Assembly (NCBI GenBank): GCA_023389895.1
Contig: JAEWDX010000110.1
Location: 1-41,057 of the forward strand
DNA: 41,057 bases
Source: Bacillota bacterium
GTDB taxonomy: Bacteria; Bacillota; Bacilli; Bacillales; Cytobacillaceae
Direction of reading: 5' to 3'
Shown here: one piece after another, positions 24,286 to 32,124 of the stretch
Position numbering within the stretch: position 1 is the stretch's first letter
Layout of the letters: every line of letters starts with the position of its first letter
The notes under the pieces: generated by a model
Databases searched by the model: none
Seen by the model: the letters and a program-made list of their open reading frames with translations, nothing else
What the model was told of the DNA's origin: nothing
Program-made: the position numbers and the translations under genes

Positions 24286-25077
24286 TTATCCCTCCATTTC
24301 AGGAATAGATATTCCATTTTCTGAAAAGTAGCACATAAGTGCTCGTCCGATATAGTCATCTACTTGTTTTTGCATTGCAGCTATTTCTTCATTCCATCCC
24401 TTTTTATTTTCGTTAAATGACATTAGCTGAGGCAGTAAGCTCATATCTCCACCAGTGAACTCAGTAATCATCTTCCACCATTTTTCCGCAAGTTCTAGGC
24501 TTTTTTTACTTTCAAACGGCTCATTTTGCTTTTTTAACTGAACAGCTTCTTCAAGAATAGTCGTATATGTTTTAAAAAGTTCAGCACCCATTTCTCCGTT
24601 GTCCCCAAACCTATCCCGTACATGATCTGATAATTTATCATCAAACAATTTCAACACCCAATAGTTTTTATTTTCCATTTTCAAAAGTGAAATAATATCG
24701 GCATATTTACTAAAATTCACATCCTCAATCGAAAGAACCTCCTCACGCAAGGCATTAATAGCAGCAAGCGCTGTTTGTAGATTCTTGATTTGTTCTTCCA
24801 CAACCATATACTGTTTTTCCAAAACTAAAGCGACCTCATCAGGCTTATCCAAGGACAACATCATTTTTTTAATTTTGTCTAAAGAAAATCCCAAATACTT
24901 TAATGATAGAATTTGATGTAGTTTAACTAAATCCTTTTTTGAATAAAGACGGCGTCCACCCTCGCTTTTTGCTGAAGGCTTTAAAACCCCCTCCTTATCA
25001 TAGTATTGTAAAGTACGAACCGTTACGTCCATCTCTTTTGCCAGTTCACCAACTGTTAAAAAGTCCTTTTTCACCAT
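24286..25077 (-). CDS. MerR-family regulator with long C-terminal domain
   Basis: The 263-residue protein has a MerR helix-turn-helix and wing (about 6-75, FLTVGELAKEMDVTVRTLQYYDKEG), a coiled-coil dimerisation helix (about 85-115) and a C-terminal region of about 140 residues resembling the TipAS/antibiotic-recognition type, with many aromatic residues. Such proteins bind drugs and twist the promoter to activate exporter genes. AAGGAGG precedes the ATG by 7 bases. The promoter has the expected 19-bp spacer. The cognate drug is unknown. Confidence 0.88.
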   Translation of the reverse strand: MVKKDFLTVGELAKEMDVTVRTLQYYDKEGVLKPSAKSEGGRRLYSKKDLVKLHQILSLKYLGFSLDKIKKMMLSLDKPDEVALVLEKQYMVVEEQIKNLQTALAAINALREEVLSIEDVNFSKYADIISLLKMENKNYWVLKLFDDKLSDHVRDRFGDNGEMGAELFKTYTTILEEAVQLKKQNEPFESKKSLELAEKWWKMITEFTGGDMSLLPQLMSFNENKKGWNEEIAAMQKQVDDYIGRALMCYFSENGISIPEMEG

Positions 25078-25104
25078 ATAGAGACCTCCTTATCCTTACT
25101 ATAA

Positions 25105-25135
25105 TATATAACGCAACGTCACGAGCAATAGTCAA
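25105..25135 (-). promoter_or_regulatory. MerR-type promoter with 19-bp spacer
   Basis: On the minus strand TTGACT (25135-25130) and TATATA (25110-25105) are 19 bases apart, and CGTGACGTTGCG with an ACGT centre lies in the spacer as a partial dyad. Over-long spacers with an internal dyad are the hallmark of MerR-activated promoters. Confidence 0.75.
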
Positions 25136-25165
25136 AAAAAAGACCCTCAAACCAAAAGGTTTGAG
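25133..25165 (-). terminator. Orphan minus-strand terminator, possibly the ancestral rpsI terminator
   Basis: CTCAAACC, AAAA and GGTTTGAG form a perfect 8-bp stem followed on the minus strand by a run of U residues. No intact gene ends here. Twenty bases upstream on the minus strand is a copy of the rpsI 3' end, so this may have been the rpsI terminator before an insertion. Confidence 0.75.
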
Positions 25166-25183
25166 AGCCTTGAAACGCCAATA

Positions 25184-25199
25184 ATTAACGTTTTGAGAA
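25184..25199 (-). repeat. 16-bp copy of the rpsI 3' end (candidate attachment site)
   Basis: ATTAACGTTTTGAGAA is identical to 27815-27830, which encodes the final Phe-Ser-Lys-Arg and stop of rpsI. Read on the minus strand it is again TTCTCAAAACGTTAA, followed by a terminator. The two copies bracket 2.6 kb of degraded accessory DNA. Confidence 0.6.
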
Positions 25200-25690
25200 A
25201 TACAAAGACAAATTCCAGTTACATTGAATACATCCTAATCCATTTATATCAACGTTTCATGAAATTACAAATGGATAAAAACGTATGAAAAAGTATTGAA
25301 AATGATATTACTTGAACCAATTTGAACCAATGAATAGATGTTAGTTGAATACTTTTACGAATAATAGTTTACTGCCTGTATATAAAATGGTGTATATTTT
25401 AAGGCATCTTTGGTTGAAATCATATTCATTTTTTGCCTCCCTCTGTTCTAAAATAGACGAATTCAATTTTCATAATGTTGCTATCTCGCATGTTTTAATT
25501 AAATTTCCTGCCCGCTTAGTTCAACAATATGAAGCCGTTCGTCGAAGTTTATTGTTTGCTCATTTACAGTAAACAGGCACAAAACTCTTTTTATCTTCAA
25601 AATTAGTGATTTCAACCACTTTATCCGAGAACAGGTTTACGATGTTTGTACTATCTGGTCTTTCAGAAATAACTAGCGAAAGTACGCTGA
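25200..25690. other. AT-rich stretch without a convincing gene
   Basis: About 490 bases hold only short open frames. A 75-codon plus-strand frame (25345-25572) has no ribosome binding site or recognisable domain. TTGAACCAATTTGAACCAA near 25313-25331 is a short direct repeat. I see no recombinase, transposase or RNA gene. Confidence 0.5.
25355..25429 (-). CDS. Possible 24-residue peptide or gene remnant
   Basis: A minus-strand frame starts with two in-frame ATGs (25429 and 25423) 6 bases after GGGAGG, an unusually good site for so short a frame, and encodes MNMISTKDALKYTPFYIQAV plus four residues. No promoter is evident and no family is recognised. It could be the decayed start of a longer gene. 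Confidence 0.25.
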   Translation of the reverse strand: MNMISTKDALKYTPFYIQAVNYYS

Positions 25691-25693
25691 AAT

Positions 25694-25744
25694 AAAGAAC
25701 CCCATAGCTTATTGGAAATTCCCCGATAAGCTATGGAGTTCTTT
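25694..25744 (-). terminator. Terminator after the copper-amine-oxidase-domain gene
   Basis: AAAGAACCCCATAGCTTAT (25694-25712) pairs with ATAAGCTATGGAGTTCTTT (25726-25744), a stem of about 18 bp with one mismatch. The minus-strand transcript ends in a U-rich arm. Confidence 0.82.
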
Positions 25745-25772
25745 ATATATCATATATAACATTTATTCAGAG

Positions 25773-25875
25773 ACATCTTAAACCAGGGAAAACGGTATTA
25801 TTCTTTAATAGGGTATATCAGAAACATCTTGGAATGTTAAACCAGGGAAAACAGTATAATTCTTTAAGTAGGTAT
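25773..25875. repeat. Imperfect tandem duplication at the 3' end of the secreted-protein gene
   Basis: The stretch ACATCTT, AAACCAGGGAAAAC, GTAT, ATTCTTTAA, GGTAT occurs at 25773-25815 and again at 25824-25875, with a 9-base insert in the second. The second copy encodes the protein's C terminus; the first begins at the present stop codon and continues beyond it. Confidence 0.75.
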
Positions 25876-26527
25876 CATTGATTATATTTGCGTAATCTAT
25901 TAGGTATCCCTTGCTCATATATGAAGCTACATCAAAGTCCCATTCAGCCACAAACGGTGTAGATAAGTTCATGTAATGAACTATTTTCACACGTACTTTG
26001 TATTGATCTTTATTGCTTCTACCTTCTCCTGTTCTTTTAACATCTACTATTTTTTTAGCATCTACTATTTTTAACTCTAAAATGGAAGGATATACTCCTC
26101 CTCCTGGTAGTTCGACTGAACCATTATCCAAGTAACTAGGGGCTATTGTTTTTTTCCAAGCTTCTTCATCCCTTGAATCATATGTAACAAAATACTTATT
26201 GATTAAAGATACAATCTCTGCCCATTCTCCTCCATCCAGATTTAATTTCTCATTCCATAGATCAGGAGTAGAAACCAAAGTTCCGTTTTTTTGATTAATA
26301 ATTACGGTTTGATTTTTAGAATCCCAGGTTACATTAGCACCTAATGCCTTAGAAATCGTACTAATAGGAACCATCACTCTTCCATCAATATTGCGAGGGG
26401 AAACATCAGTAGGTACTGTTTGACCATTTACAACAATTGTAATCTTTCCACTAGCAAATGCCCCTCCAATTAATAAAAAGGTAAGCGTAAAAATAAGTGA
26501 TGCAGCGATGATCAACTTTTTTCTCAT
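25805..26527 (-). CDS. Secreted protein with copper-amine-oxidase-like N domain
   Basis: The 240-residue protein has a signal peptide (1-25, cleavage after AFA) and then a copper-amine-oxidase N-terminal-type domain (about 28-78: VVNGQTVPTDV, GRVMVPISTISKALGANVTWD), which in Gram-positive secreted proteins is a small non-catalytic module. Residues about 100-235 look like an NTF2-like alpha/beta fold. No catalytic function is implied. The 3' end carries a tandem duplication that yields the present stop. The ATG has GGAGG upstream. It stands alone inside the degraded patch next to rpsI and has its own terminator. Confidence 0.75.
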   Translation of the reverse strand: MRKKLIIAASLIFTLTFLLIGGAFASGKITIVVNGQTVPTDVSPRNIDGRVMVPISTISKALGANVTWDSKNQTVIINQKNGTLVSTPDLWNEKLNLDGGEWAEIVSLINKYFVTYDSRDEEAWKKTIAPSYLDNGSVELPGGGVYPSILELKIVDAKKIVDVKRTGEGRSNKDQYKVRVKIVHYMNLSTPFVAEWDFDVASYMSKGYLIDYANIINDTYLKNYTVFPGLTFQDVSDIPY

Positions 26528-26610
26528 ATTAATCCTCCTAAAATGTACTAATAAATAAAATTCTCCATATCAAAAGGGGTGCTTCCCGAAAAACTACTAG
26601 AAAGCAAAGA

Positions 26611-27508
26611 CTATAGGTTCGGAATCCCATCAGGATATGTTGCAATATCGAAAAAAAGTGAAGCCTGATAGATGCCTCCGTAGGAAAAATCACTTAAATT
26701 GCTCATGGTTAAATTCTCTACTTTAGAATTGCTCGCTGCCGACACCGTTTGGAGTGTAACCATGTTATCTTTAACTACGAGCGTGATATTATCAAAATTG
26801 CCATTTTGCTTATCGCCGGAATGATAATTGATATGAATAATATGGTTTGCACGATAATATATTTCATCGATGGTATGTCCGGTCGCGGTAATGACATCCA
26901 TGATTTCTTTCGCGCCTTTCAATTCTAATAGCTGCTGCTAATTCTTTTTTATCCCGCCATATTCATTCATCCCATCCATTGTCCAATACAGGTAATAACG
27001 TTTATAAGTGTATCCTGCTCCCAGTCCATCTGTAAATACCAAATCAAAGCTTTTACCTATTGTGGTAAATTGACCGTTACCGATGTGTAGGTAAGAAGCA
27101 TACCGGTGTGGGGAATTTCAATCGGCTTCCCATCTTTTATATACCAGTCATAGGATTGTGAACTGCTGCCGCCCGGAATATCTTCGTATTTAAAAAGAGT
27201 GGTGTCATCCACTGTCCAGATAACGGGCTCATCAAACTGATTGTCCGATGAAAAAGCAATATTACTTTTCAACTTCTGAGCATCCGAGTCGGTAATGTAC
27301 CAGACATCGCCTCCTGCTATTGCAAATCTGCGTCTTGATTTTCTTCCAAAGCAAAGCTCTGAAAAAAATCAATTGGACTTGTAGTGTATTGTGCAAGCAC
27401 AGACTTTAATTGCTCAGATGACGCTGCTGGCGTTGATAAAGCTGAATCCCTACCTGTAGCCGTTGCATTCGGATTGGTGCGGTCTACAACCCCGAGCTGT
27501 CGGTAATG
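26611..27508 (-). pseudogene. Broken gene of unknown function (frameshifts and internal stop)
   Basis: Three minus-strand frames read as one protein if mended: a segment ending SPIDFFQSFALEENQDADLQ (about 27508-27320), then GGDVWYITDSDAQKLKSNI through SVTVNLPQ (about 27313-27057), then GQFTTIGKSFDLVFTDGLG onward (27069-26611). An in-frame TAG near 26940 splits the last segment. At least two frameshifts and one nonsense codon are therefore needed to explain it. The N terminus is missing. The repaired product would be about 300 residues, rich in Asp, Tyr and Trp, perhaps an exported protein. I do not recognise the family. Confidence 0.65.
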
Positions 27509-27510
27509 CT

Positions 27511-27657
27511 ATGTTTATTTCTAGTTTTAACAATCACTCCGAAGGTACAGGTGTAACATATTTTATTGACGAACTTGAAACTGACGAAAGACATCTTGTT
27601 ACTTTTCAATATGATAAAGATTTGAATTTCCAATTCATTTTTATAGGCGATAGATAA
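27511..27657 (+). pseudogene. C-terminal remnant of an unknown gene
   Basis: The plus-strand frame MFISSFNNHSEGTGVTYFID through FQFIFIGDR (48 residues from 27511, or 64 from 27463) has protein-like composition but no ribosome binding site. Its upstream part runs into the pseudogene on the other strand. It looks like the tail of a gene whose 5' part was lost at a junction near 27.5 kb. Confidence 0.35.
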
Positions 27658-27756
27658 AAAAAATCAATTATCTTCTGGTGCATTTATTCCCCAAACCAAC
27701 ATAAGAAATCCAAAAAATTTCCAGTCGAATTCCAGTCAAAACCTTCATTTTACTAT

Positions 27757-27796
27757 AAAACAGCCTGTTCCACGTTTTGTTGGAACAGGCTGTTTT
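27757..27796 (-). terminator. Terminator of rplM-rpsI
   Basis: AAAACAGCCTGTTCCA (27757-27772) and TGGAACAGGCTGTTTT (27781-27796) form a perfect 16-bp stem with an 8-base loop, 19 bp after the rpsI stop. The minus-strand transcript ends in U residues. Confidence 0.92.
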
Positions 27797-27814
27797 CCTT
27801 GATACACAAGGGAT

Positions 27815-27830
27815 ATTAACGTTTTGAGAA
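27815..27830 (-). repeat. 16-bp direct repeat at the rpsI 3' end (candidate attachment site)
   Basis: This is the second copy of ATTAACGTTTTGAGAA (other copy at 25184-25199). It contains the last four codons and the stop of rpsI, a conserved spot that several Gram-positive integrative elements are known to use. Confidence 0.6.
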
Positions 27831-28208
27831 CTGAGGTGCACGACGAGCGCCTTTAAGACCGTATTTTTTACGTTCTTTCATACGAGCGTCACGAGTTAAT
27901 AGACCTGCAGCCTTTAATGTTGGACGGTACTCTGGATCAACTTGAAGTAACGCACGAGCGATACCGTGGCGGATTGCACCAGCTTGACCAGTGTAGCCTC
28001 CACCGTGTACATTTACAAGCACATCATAGCTGCCAAGAGTTTCAGTAGCTACTAGCGGTTGATTTACAACTGCGCGTAATGCTGCAAATGGGATATAGCT
28101 TTCAATTTCACGATCGTTGATAATAACTTTTCCATCGCCTGGTACTAAACGAACTCGTGCAACGGAGCTCTTACGACGACCAGTGCCAATATATTGAACC
28201 TGTGCCAA
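27816..28208 (-). CDS. rpsI: Ribosomal protein S9
   Basis: The 130-residue protein is full-length S9 of the 30S subunit, with GTGRRKSSVARVRL near the N terminus, GGGYTGQAGAIRHGIARAL mid-protein and the conserved C-terminal FSKR tail that reaches the P-site tRNA. The start is TTG at 28208, 7 bases after GGGAGG. It follows rplM by 14 bp. Its last codons fall within the 16-bp repeat, so if an element did insert here, it restored the reading frame. Confidence 0.97.
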   Translation of the reverse strand: MAQVQYIGTGRRKSSVARVRLVPGDGKVIINDREIESYIPFAALRAVVNQPLVATETLGSYDVLVNVHGGGYTGQAGAIRHGIARALLQVDPEYRPTLKAAGLLTRDARMKERKKYGLKGARRAPQFSKR

Positions 28209-28222
28209 ATTAATAACCTCCC

Positions 28223-28663
28223 TTAAATTCCACGAAGTTCGTAAACTTCAGGTTGTTGAGCTTGGTGCTTATGTTCAGCGCCAGCATATACGTGTAATTT
28301 CTTGAACATTGTGCGTCCTAGAGTGTTCTTTGGAAGCATACCTTTAATAGCAAGCTCTAACATTCTCTCAGGATAGTTCGTACGCATTTCAAGAGCCGTT
28401 CTCGTTTTCAAACCACCAGGGTGATTTGTATGACGGTAGTAGATTTTATCAGTTAACTTCTTACCTGTTAATTCAATCTTTGCCGCATTAATAATAATTA
28501 CATGATCACCAGTATCAACATGTGGTGTAAAAGTTGGTTTATGTTTACCACGTAGAATTGATGCAACTTCACTAGCAAGGCGACCTAAAGTTTTGCCTTC
28601 TGCATCAACCACGTACCACTTACGTTCGATTGTTTGTGAATTCGCCATAAACGTTGTACGCAT
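28223..28663 (-). CDS. rplM: Ribosomal protein L13
   Basis: The 146-residue L13 of the 50S subunit starts at ATG 28663, 6 bases after AGGAGGT. An in-frame start 30 bp further upstream would place the ribosome binding site inside the gene and is rejected. Recognisable stretches are ERKWYVVDAEGKTLGRLAS, the KPTFTPHVDTGDHVI region and GMLPKNTLGR near residue 112. The gene has its own promoter and a leader resembling the L13 autoregulatory leader. Confidence 0.97.
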   Translation of the reverse strand: MRTTFMANSQTIERKWYVVDAEGKTLGRLASEVASILRGKHKPTFTPHVDTGDHVIIINAAKIELTGKKLTDKIYYRHTNHPGGLKTRTALEMRTNYPERMLELAIKGMLPKNTLGRTMFKKLHVYAGAEHKHQAQQPEVYELRGI

Positions 28664-28689
28664 TTCTTTACCTCCTAAAAATTCCATTA

Positions 28690-28762
28690 TCATAATTTCA
28701 TTGGTTCATTTATCTTAGACACAATAAGTTCCGGGGCTTATCGTGGTTTTAATAACAATACC
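28690..28762 (-). ncRNA. L13-type ribosomal leader
   Basis: The leader between the predicted transcription start (about 28762) and rplM contains CACGATAAG, a CCCCGGAA loop and CTTATTGTG (28745-28720 on the minus strand), a 9-bp stem with one G-U pair. In Bacillaceae the rplM mRNA carries a leader of this kind that is thought to bind L13 for feedback control. The assignment rests on position and this hairpin. Confidence 0.6.
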
Positions 28763-28768
28763 TTTGCT

Positions 28769-28797
28769 ATGATACACTTTTTGGTCGCTATTGTCAA
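28769..28797 (-). promoter_or_regulatory. Promoter of rplM-rpsI
   Basis: On the minus strand TTGACA (28797-28792) and TATCAT (28774-28769) are separated by 17 bases. This is close to the sigma-A consensus. Confidence 0.85.
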
Positions 28798-28837
28798 TAA
28801 AATGTTACGCTTGGTTGAGTTGTTTTAAAAAGTTTTT

Positions 28838-29575
28838 TTAATAAAAAACCTGCCATAAATACAATCCATGTGCTGGAGCTGTTTTTCCCGCAGCAGAACG
28901 GTCTTTCATAGCGATTATCTCTAACATTGAGTTAGGCTCTCTTGCCCCTGAACCTACCTCTAAAAGCGTCCCAACTAAAATTCGTACCATATTATAAAGA
29001 AACCCATTGCCGACAAAGCGGAAGATAAGCTGCCCACCTTCTTCGTAAAGCTCAATCTCGCTTATCTCTCTCACCTTTTCATCTACATCTGTTTTCGCCG
29101 AACAAAAGCTTGTAAAATCATATGTGCCTACCAAATTAGCAGCTGCCTTTTTCATATTAGGCATGTTTAATGAATATGGATAATGATAAGCATAATTGCG
29201 CTTAAACGGATCACTTTTTCCTGATCGGTGAACGAAATAGCGATATTCTTTCCCTACTGTATCAAATCTCGCATGAAAACTCACAGCTGCCTCTTCGACA
29301 CTCATTACGACAATATCATTTCGCAGCGAAGAATTAAGCGCAATTTCCCATTTTGACTCTGGAATCTGAAGTGGAGAATCAAAATGAATGACCTGCCCTC
29401 TTGCATGGACACCTGCATCCGTTCTCCCAGAGGCTGTTATTTTCACAGGGGTACCTTTATGAAGCTTCGTCAAAGCTGTTTCTATTTCACTTTGAACAGT
29501 TATCTTATTCGGCTGAACTTGGTAGCCAGCAAATCTCGTACCATCATAGGCAACAATACATTTATACCTTTTCAT
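28838..29575 (-). CDS. truA: tRNA pseudouridine(38-40) synthase
   Basis: The 245-residue enzyme converts U38, U39 and U40 in tRNA anticodon stems to pseudouridine. Its catalytic Asp53 lies in SGRTDAGVHARGQ, and FVGNGFLYNMVRILVGTLLEVG near residue 190-210 is the conserved C-domain motif. The start is ATG 29575, 7 bases after GAGG; an in-frame TTG at 29581 is less likely. It is 12 bp after ecfT in the usual Bacillus order. Confidence 0.95.
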   Translation of the reverse strand: MKRYKCIVAYDGTRFAGYQVQPNKITVQSEIETALTKLHKGTPVKITASGRTDAGVHARGQVIHFDSPLQIPESKWEIALNSSLRNDIVVMSVEEAAVSFHARFDTVGKEYRYFVHRSGKSDPFKRNYAYHYPYSLNMPNMKKAAANLVGTYDFTSFCSAKTDVDEKVREISEIELYEEGGQLIFRFVGNGFLYNMVRILVGTLLEVGSGAREPNSMLEIIAMKDRSAAGKTAPAHGLYLWQVFY

Positions 29576-29587
29576 AAACAAACCTCA

Positions 29588-30385
29588 TTATGTTCGCAAT
29601 ACGACTAATAGGACTGTGAGAAAAACGAATAATAGGATCATCAATGTATCAGCCATGCCCCAGCTAAGCTGACGGTATCTTGTCCGTCCTTCTCCACCAC
29701 GATAGCCTCGCGCTTCCATCGCAGTCGCTAATTCCTCTGCTCTTTTAAAAGAGTTGACAAACAGTGGAATAAGCAGTGGAATAATCGCCTTTACACGCTC
29801 TTTTATTGGTCCACTAGAGAAATCTACCCCTCTAGCTGTTTGCGCCTTCATAATCTTATCTGTTTCCTGCATTAATGTCGGAATAAATCGAAGCGAAATC
29901 GACATCATGAGCGCAAGCTCATGCACCGGGAATTTCACCTTATTTAATGGATGCAGCAAGCTTTCGAGCCCATCTGTGATTTCAATCGGTGTAGTTGTTA
30001 ATGTAAGAATGGAAGTCATTAAAATAAGCAAAAAGAAGCGTAAAGAAATAAAGAGTCCTTGTCTTAATCCTTCTTCATAAATGGTAAACCAGCCCGCCTG
30101 AAAAATAACTGCCCCTTCTTTGTTTAAAAACAAATGTAAAATTAATGTAAAAAGAACGAGCCAAAGAACAGGCTTCAGTCCACCAATAATAAATCGAAAT
30201 GGCACTTTAGACAGTGAAACCATTAATAAAGTATAAATAAGGAGCGCACCATAGGTTAAACTATTATTTGCGATAAAAACGATACAAACAAATAGAAAAA
30301 TAAGTGTCAGCTTAGAACGCGGGTCCATCCGATGGATGATTGACTCAGCAGGTACATAACGGCCCAAAATCATTTTCTCCATCAT
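29588..30385 (-). CDS. ecfT: Energy-coupling factor transporter transmembrane protein
   Basis: The 265-residue membrane protein has five to six helices and the two coupling-helix motifs with Ala-Arg-Gly (TARGVDF near 176 and EARGYRG near 223), which transmit ATP hydrolysis from EcfA1/A2 to substrate-specific S components. It serves vitamin and metal uptake by S components encoded elsewhere in the genome. It is 2 bp after ecfA2. Confidence 0.95.
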   Translation of the reverse strand: MMEKMILGRYVPAESIIHRMDPRSKLTLIFLFVCIVFIANNSLTYGALLIYTLLMVSLSKVPFRFIIGGLKPVLWLVLFTLILHLFLNKEGAVIFQAGWFTIYEEGLRQGLFISLRFFLLILMTSILTLTTTPIEITDGLESLLHPLNKVKFPVHELALMMSISLRFIPTLMQETDKIMKAQTARGVDFSSGPIKERVKAIIPLLIPLFVNSFKRAEELATAMEARGYRGGEGRTRYRQLSWGMADTLMILLFVFLTVLLVVLRT

Positions 30386-30387
30386 GT

Positions 30388-31251
30388 CTACCGTCCCCCC
30401 TTCACTAACACAACAATTTCCTCTGTTAGTCCCTCAACGGTTAAATGCGTTTTCGATAATTTCGTTTGAAATCTCTCTTCGATTTTCTGTTGTAAACGAA
30501 CAACCTCTGGAACATCCAACCCAAGCTGAAGCAATCCTTCTGGGTATGAAAAAATTTCATCAGGTGTTCCTTTCTTATACACTTCACCATTTTTCATAAT
30601 GACGATTTGATCAGCATATTTTGAGGCATCCTCCATGCTGTGTGTCACTAGAATGGTTGAAAGATTTCTCTCTTTATGAAGAGTATTGAACATCTCCATA
30701 ATTTCCTTCCGTCCCCGTGGATCAAGACCAGCTGTTGGCTCGTCCAATACGATGACATCCGGCTCCATTGCGAGCACACCTGCAATCGCCACTCTGCGCA
30801 TTTGTCCACCCGATAAATCAAAGGGAGACTTCGCTAATAATTCTTCTGGAAGACCTACTTGCAAAATTGCCGTTCTTGCCCTTCTTTTCGCCTCTTCCTC
30901 TGAAACACCAAAATTCATTGGACCAAAGCAAATATCCTTTTCTACCGTTTCATCAAATAATTGATGCTCAGGAAATTGAAAGACAATCCCTACCTTTTGC
31001 CGGACCTCTTTCAAATTTTTTTGCTTTTTAGCAGCGGTAATTTCTTTATCACCGATTACAACCTTGCCCACTGTTGGTTTCAATAAAGCATTTAAATGCT
31101 GAAGTACCGTTGATTTTCCAGAACCAGTATGCCCAATAATCGCCAAAAATGTCCCCGATGGGATATCAATTGAAACATCCTTTATCGCAAGATGCTCAAA
31201 AGGTGTATCCACTTGATAACGGTATTCTACATTTTGTAGTGAGATGTCCAT
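30388..31251 (-). CDS. ecfA2: Energy-coupling factor ATPase A2
   Basis: The 287-residue ATPase has Walker A GHTGSGKST (40-48), the Q-loop in FQFPEHQLFD, signature LSGGQMRRVAIAGV and Walker B VIVLDEPTAGLDP. The PEHQLF stretch is typical of the A2 (EcfA') subunit. It pairs with EcfA1 and EcfT. Its start overlaps ecfA1 by 25 bp, which suggests coupled translation. Confidence 0.96.
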   Translation of the reverse strand: MDISLQNVEYRYQVDTPFEHLAIKDVSIDIPSGTFLAIIGHTGSGKSTVLQHLNALLKPTVGKVVIGDKEITAAKKQKNLKEVRQKVGIVFQFPEHQLFDETVEKDICFGPMNFGVSEEEAKRRARTAILQVGLPEELLAKSPFDLSGGQMRRVAIAGVLAMEPDVIVLDEPTAGLDPRGRKEIMEMFNTLHKERNLSTILVTHSMEDASKYADQIVIMKNGEVYKKGTPDEIFSYPEGLLQLGLDVPEVVRLQQKIEERFQTKLSKTHLTVEGLTEEIVVLVKGGR

Positions 31252-32069
31252 AATTCTGCCACCAACTCTTCTTCAGATAAGAAATGCTTCGAAAGGGAAA
31301 TGCCTTCCTCTCTTAAAACCTTGCTCACTTTAACGGGAAAAGGAATATCCAGACCAAGCTCTATAAGCTCCTCGTCCATTTGAAAGATTTCCTCGGGCGT
31401 GCCTTCCCGATAAAGTTCACCTTTATTCATGACAATCATTCTGTCCGCCTTTGCAGCTTCCTCTAGATCATGCGTAATCGAAATAACCGTCATTCTATGA
31501 TCCTTCTTTAAATCTCGAACCGTTTCTAAAACTTCTTCTCGACCTCGCGGATCAAGCATTGATGTAGCTTCATCGAGAATAATAATTGATGGTCTTAAGG
31601 CGATCACTCCTGCAATCGCCACCCTTTGCTTCTGACCACCAGACAGATGGTGTGGCTCTTGATCAAGAAATTGTGCCATTTTCACTTTTTCTAATGAAAA
31701 ATTAACTCTTTTAATCATTTCTTCTCTAGGAATTCCGATGTTTTCTAAACCAAAAGCCACATCATCCTGAACCGTTGTTCCGACAAACTGATTATCAGGA
31801 TTTTGAAAAACCATTCCAATTTGTTTTCTCGCTTCCCAAACTGTTTCCTCTGTAAGCAGCATTCCATTTACTATTATTGAACCTTCTTTCGGAAACTGCA
31901 ATCCATTCAAAAGCTTAGCAAGTGTTGATTTTCCAGATCCGTTATGACCAACAATTGCAAGCCATTCCCCTTCATAGATCTCAAATGACACATCTCTAAG
32001 TGCATAATCAGCATCAATATCATATTGAAAGGATACTTTGTCTAGTTGAACTAGCGGCTTCTTGCTCAT
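31227..32069 (-). CDS. ecfA1: Energy-coupling factor ATPase A1
   Basis: The 280-residue ATPase has Walker A GHNGSGKST (41-49), the Q-loop in FQNPDNQFVG, signature LSGGQKQRVAIAGV and Walker B IIILDEATSMLDP; the DNQF and EATSMLDP variants mark it as A1. GGAGGAG precedes the ATG. It is first of the ecfA1-ecfA2-ecfT-truA unit and is separated from rplQ by two terminator-like hairpins and a 0.4-kb structured element. Confidence 0.96.
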   Translation of the reverse strand: MSKKPLVQLDKVSFQYDIDADYALRDVSFEIYEGEWLAIVGHNGSGKSTLAKLLNGLQFPKEGSIIVNGMLLTEETVWEARKQIGMVFQNPDNQFVGTTVQDDVAFGLENIGIPREEMIKRVNFSLEKVKMAQFLDQEPHHLSGGQKQRVAIAGVIALRPSIIILDEATSMLDPRGREEVLETVRDLKKDHRMTVISITHDLEEAAKADRMIVMNKGELYREGTPEEIFQMDEELIELGLDIPFPVKVSKVLREEGISLSKHFLSEEELVAELWTSHYKM

Positions 32070-32124
32070 TGCTGCTCCTCCTCTCGGCTATCTCATCTCT
32101 CTATTCTAAACGACTTTTTCCTAA

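Noticed and set aside
25310..25335. TTGAACCAATTTGAACCAA direct repeat as a CRISPR or plasmid iteron
   Set aside because: There are only two short units and no further copies or associated genes.
25345..25572. 75-codon plus-strand open frame near the MerR unit
   Set aside because: It has no ribosome binding site, no recognisable domain and lies in low-complexity AT-rich DNA. Chance or remnant is more likely than a gene.
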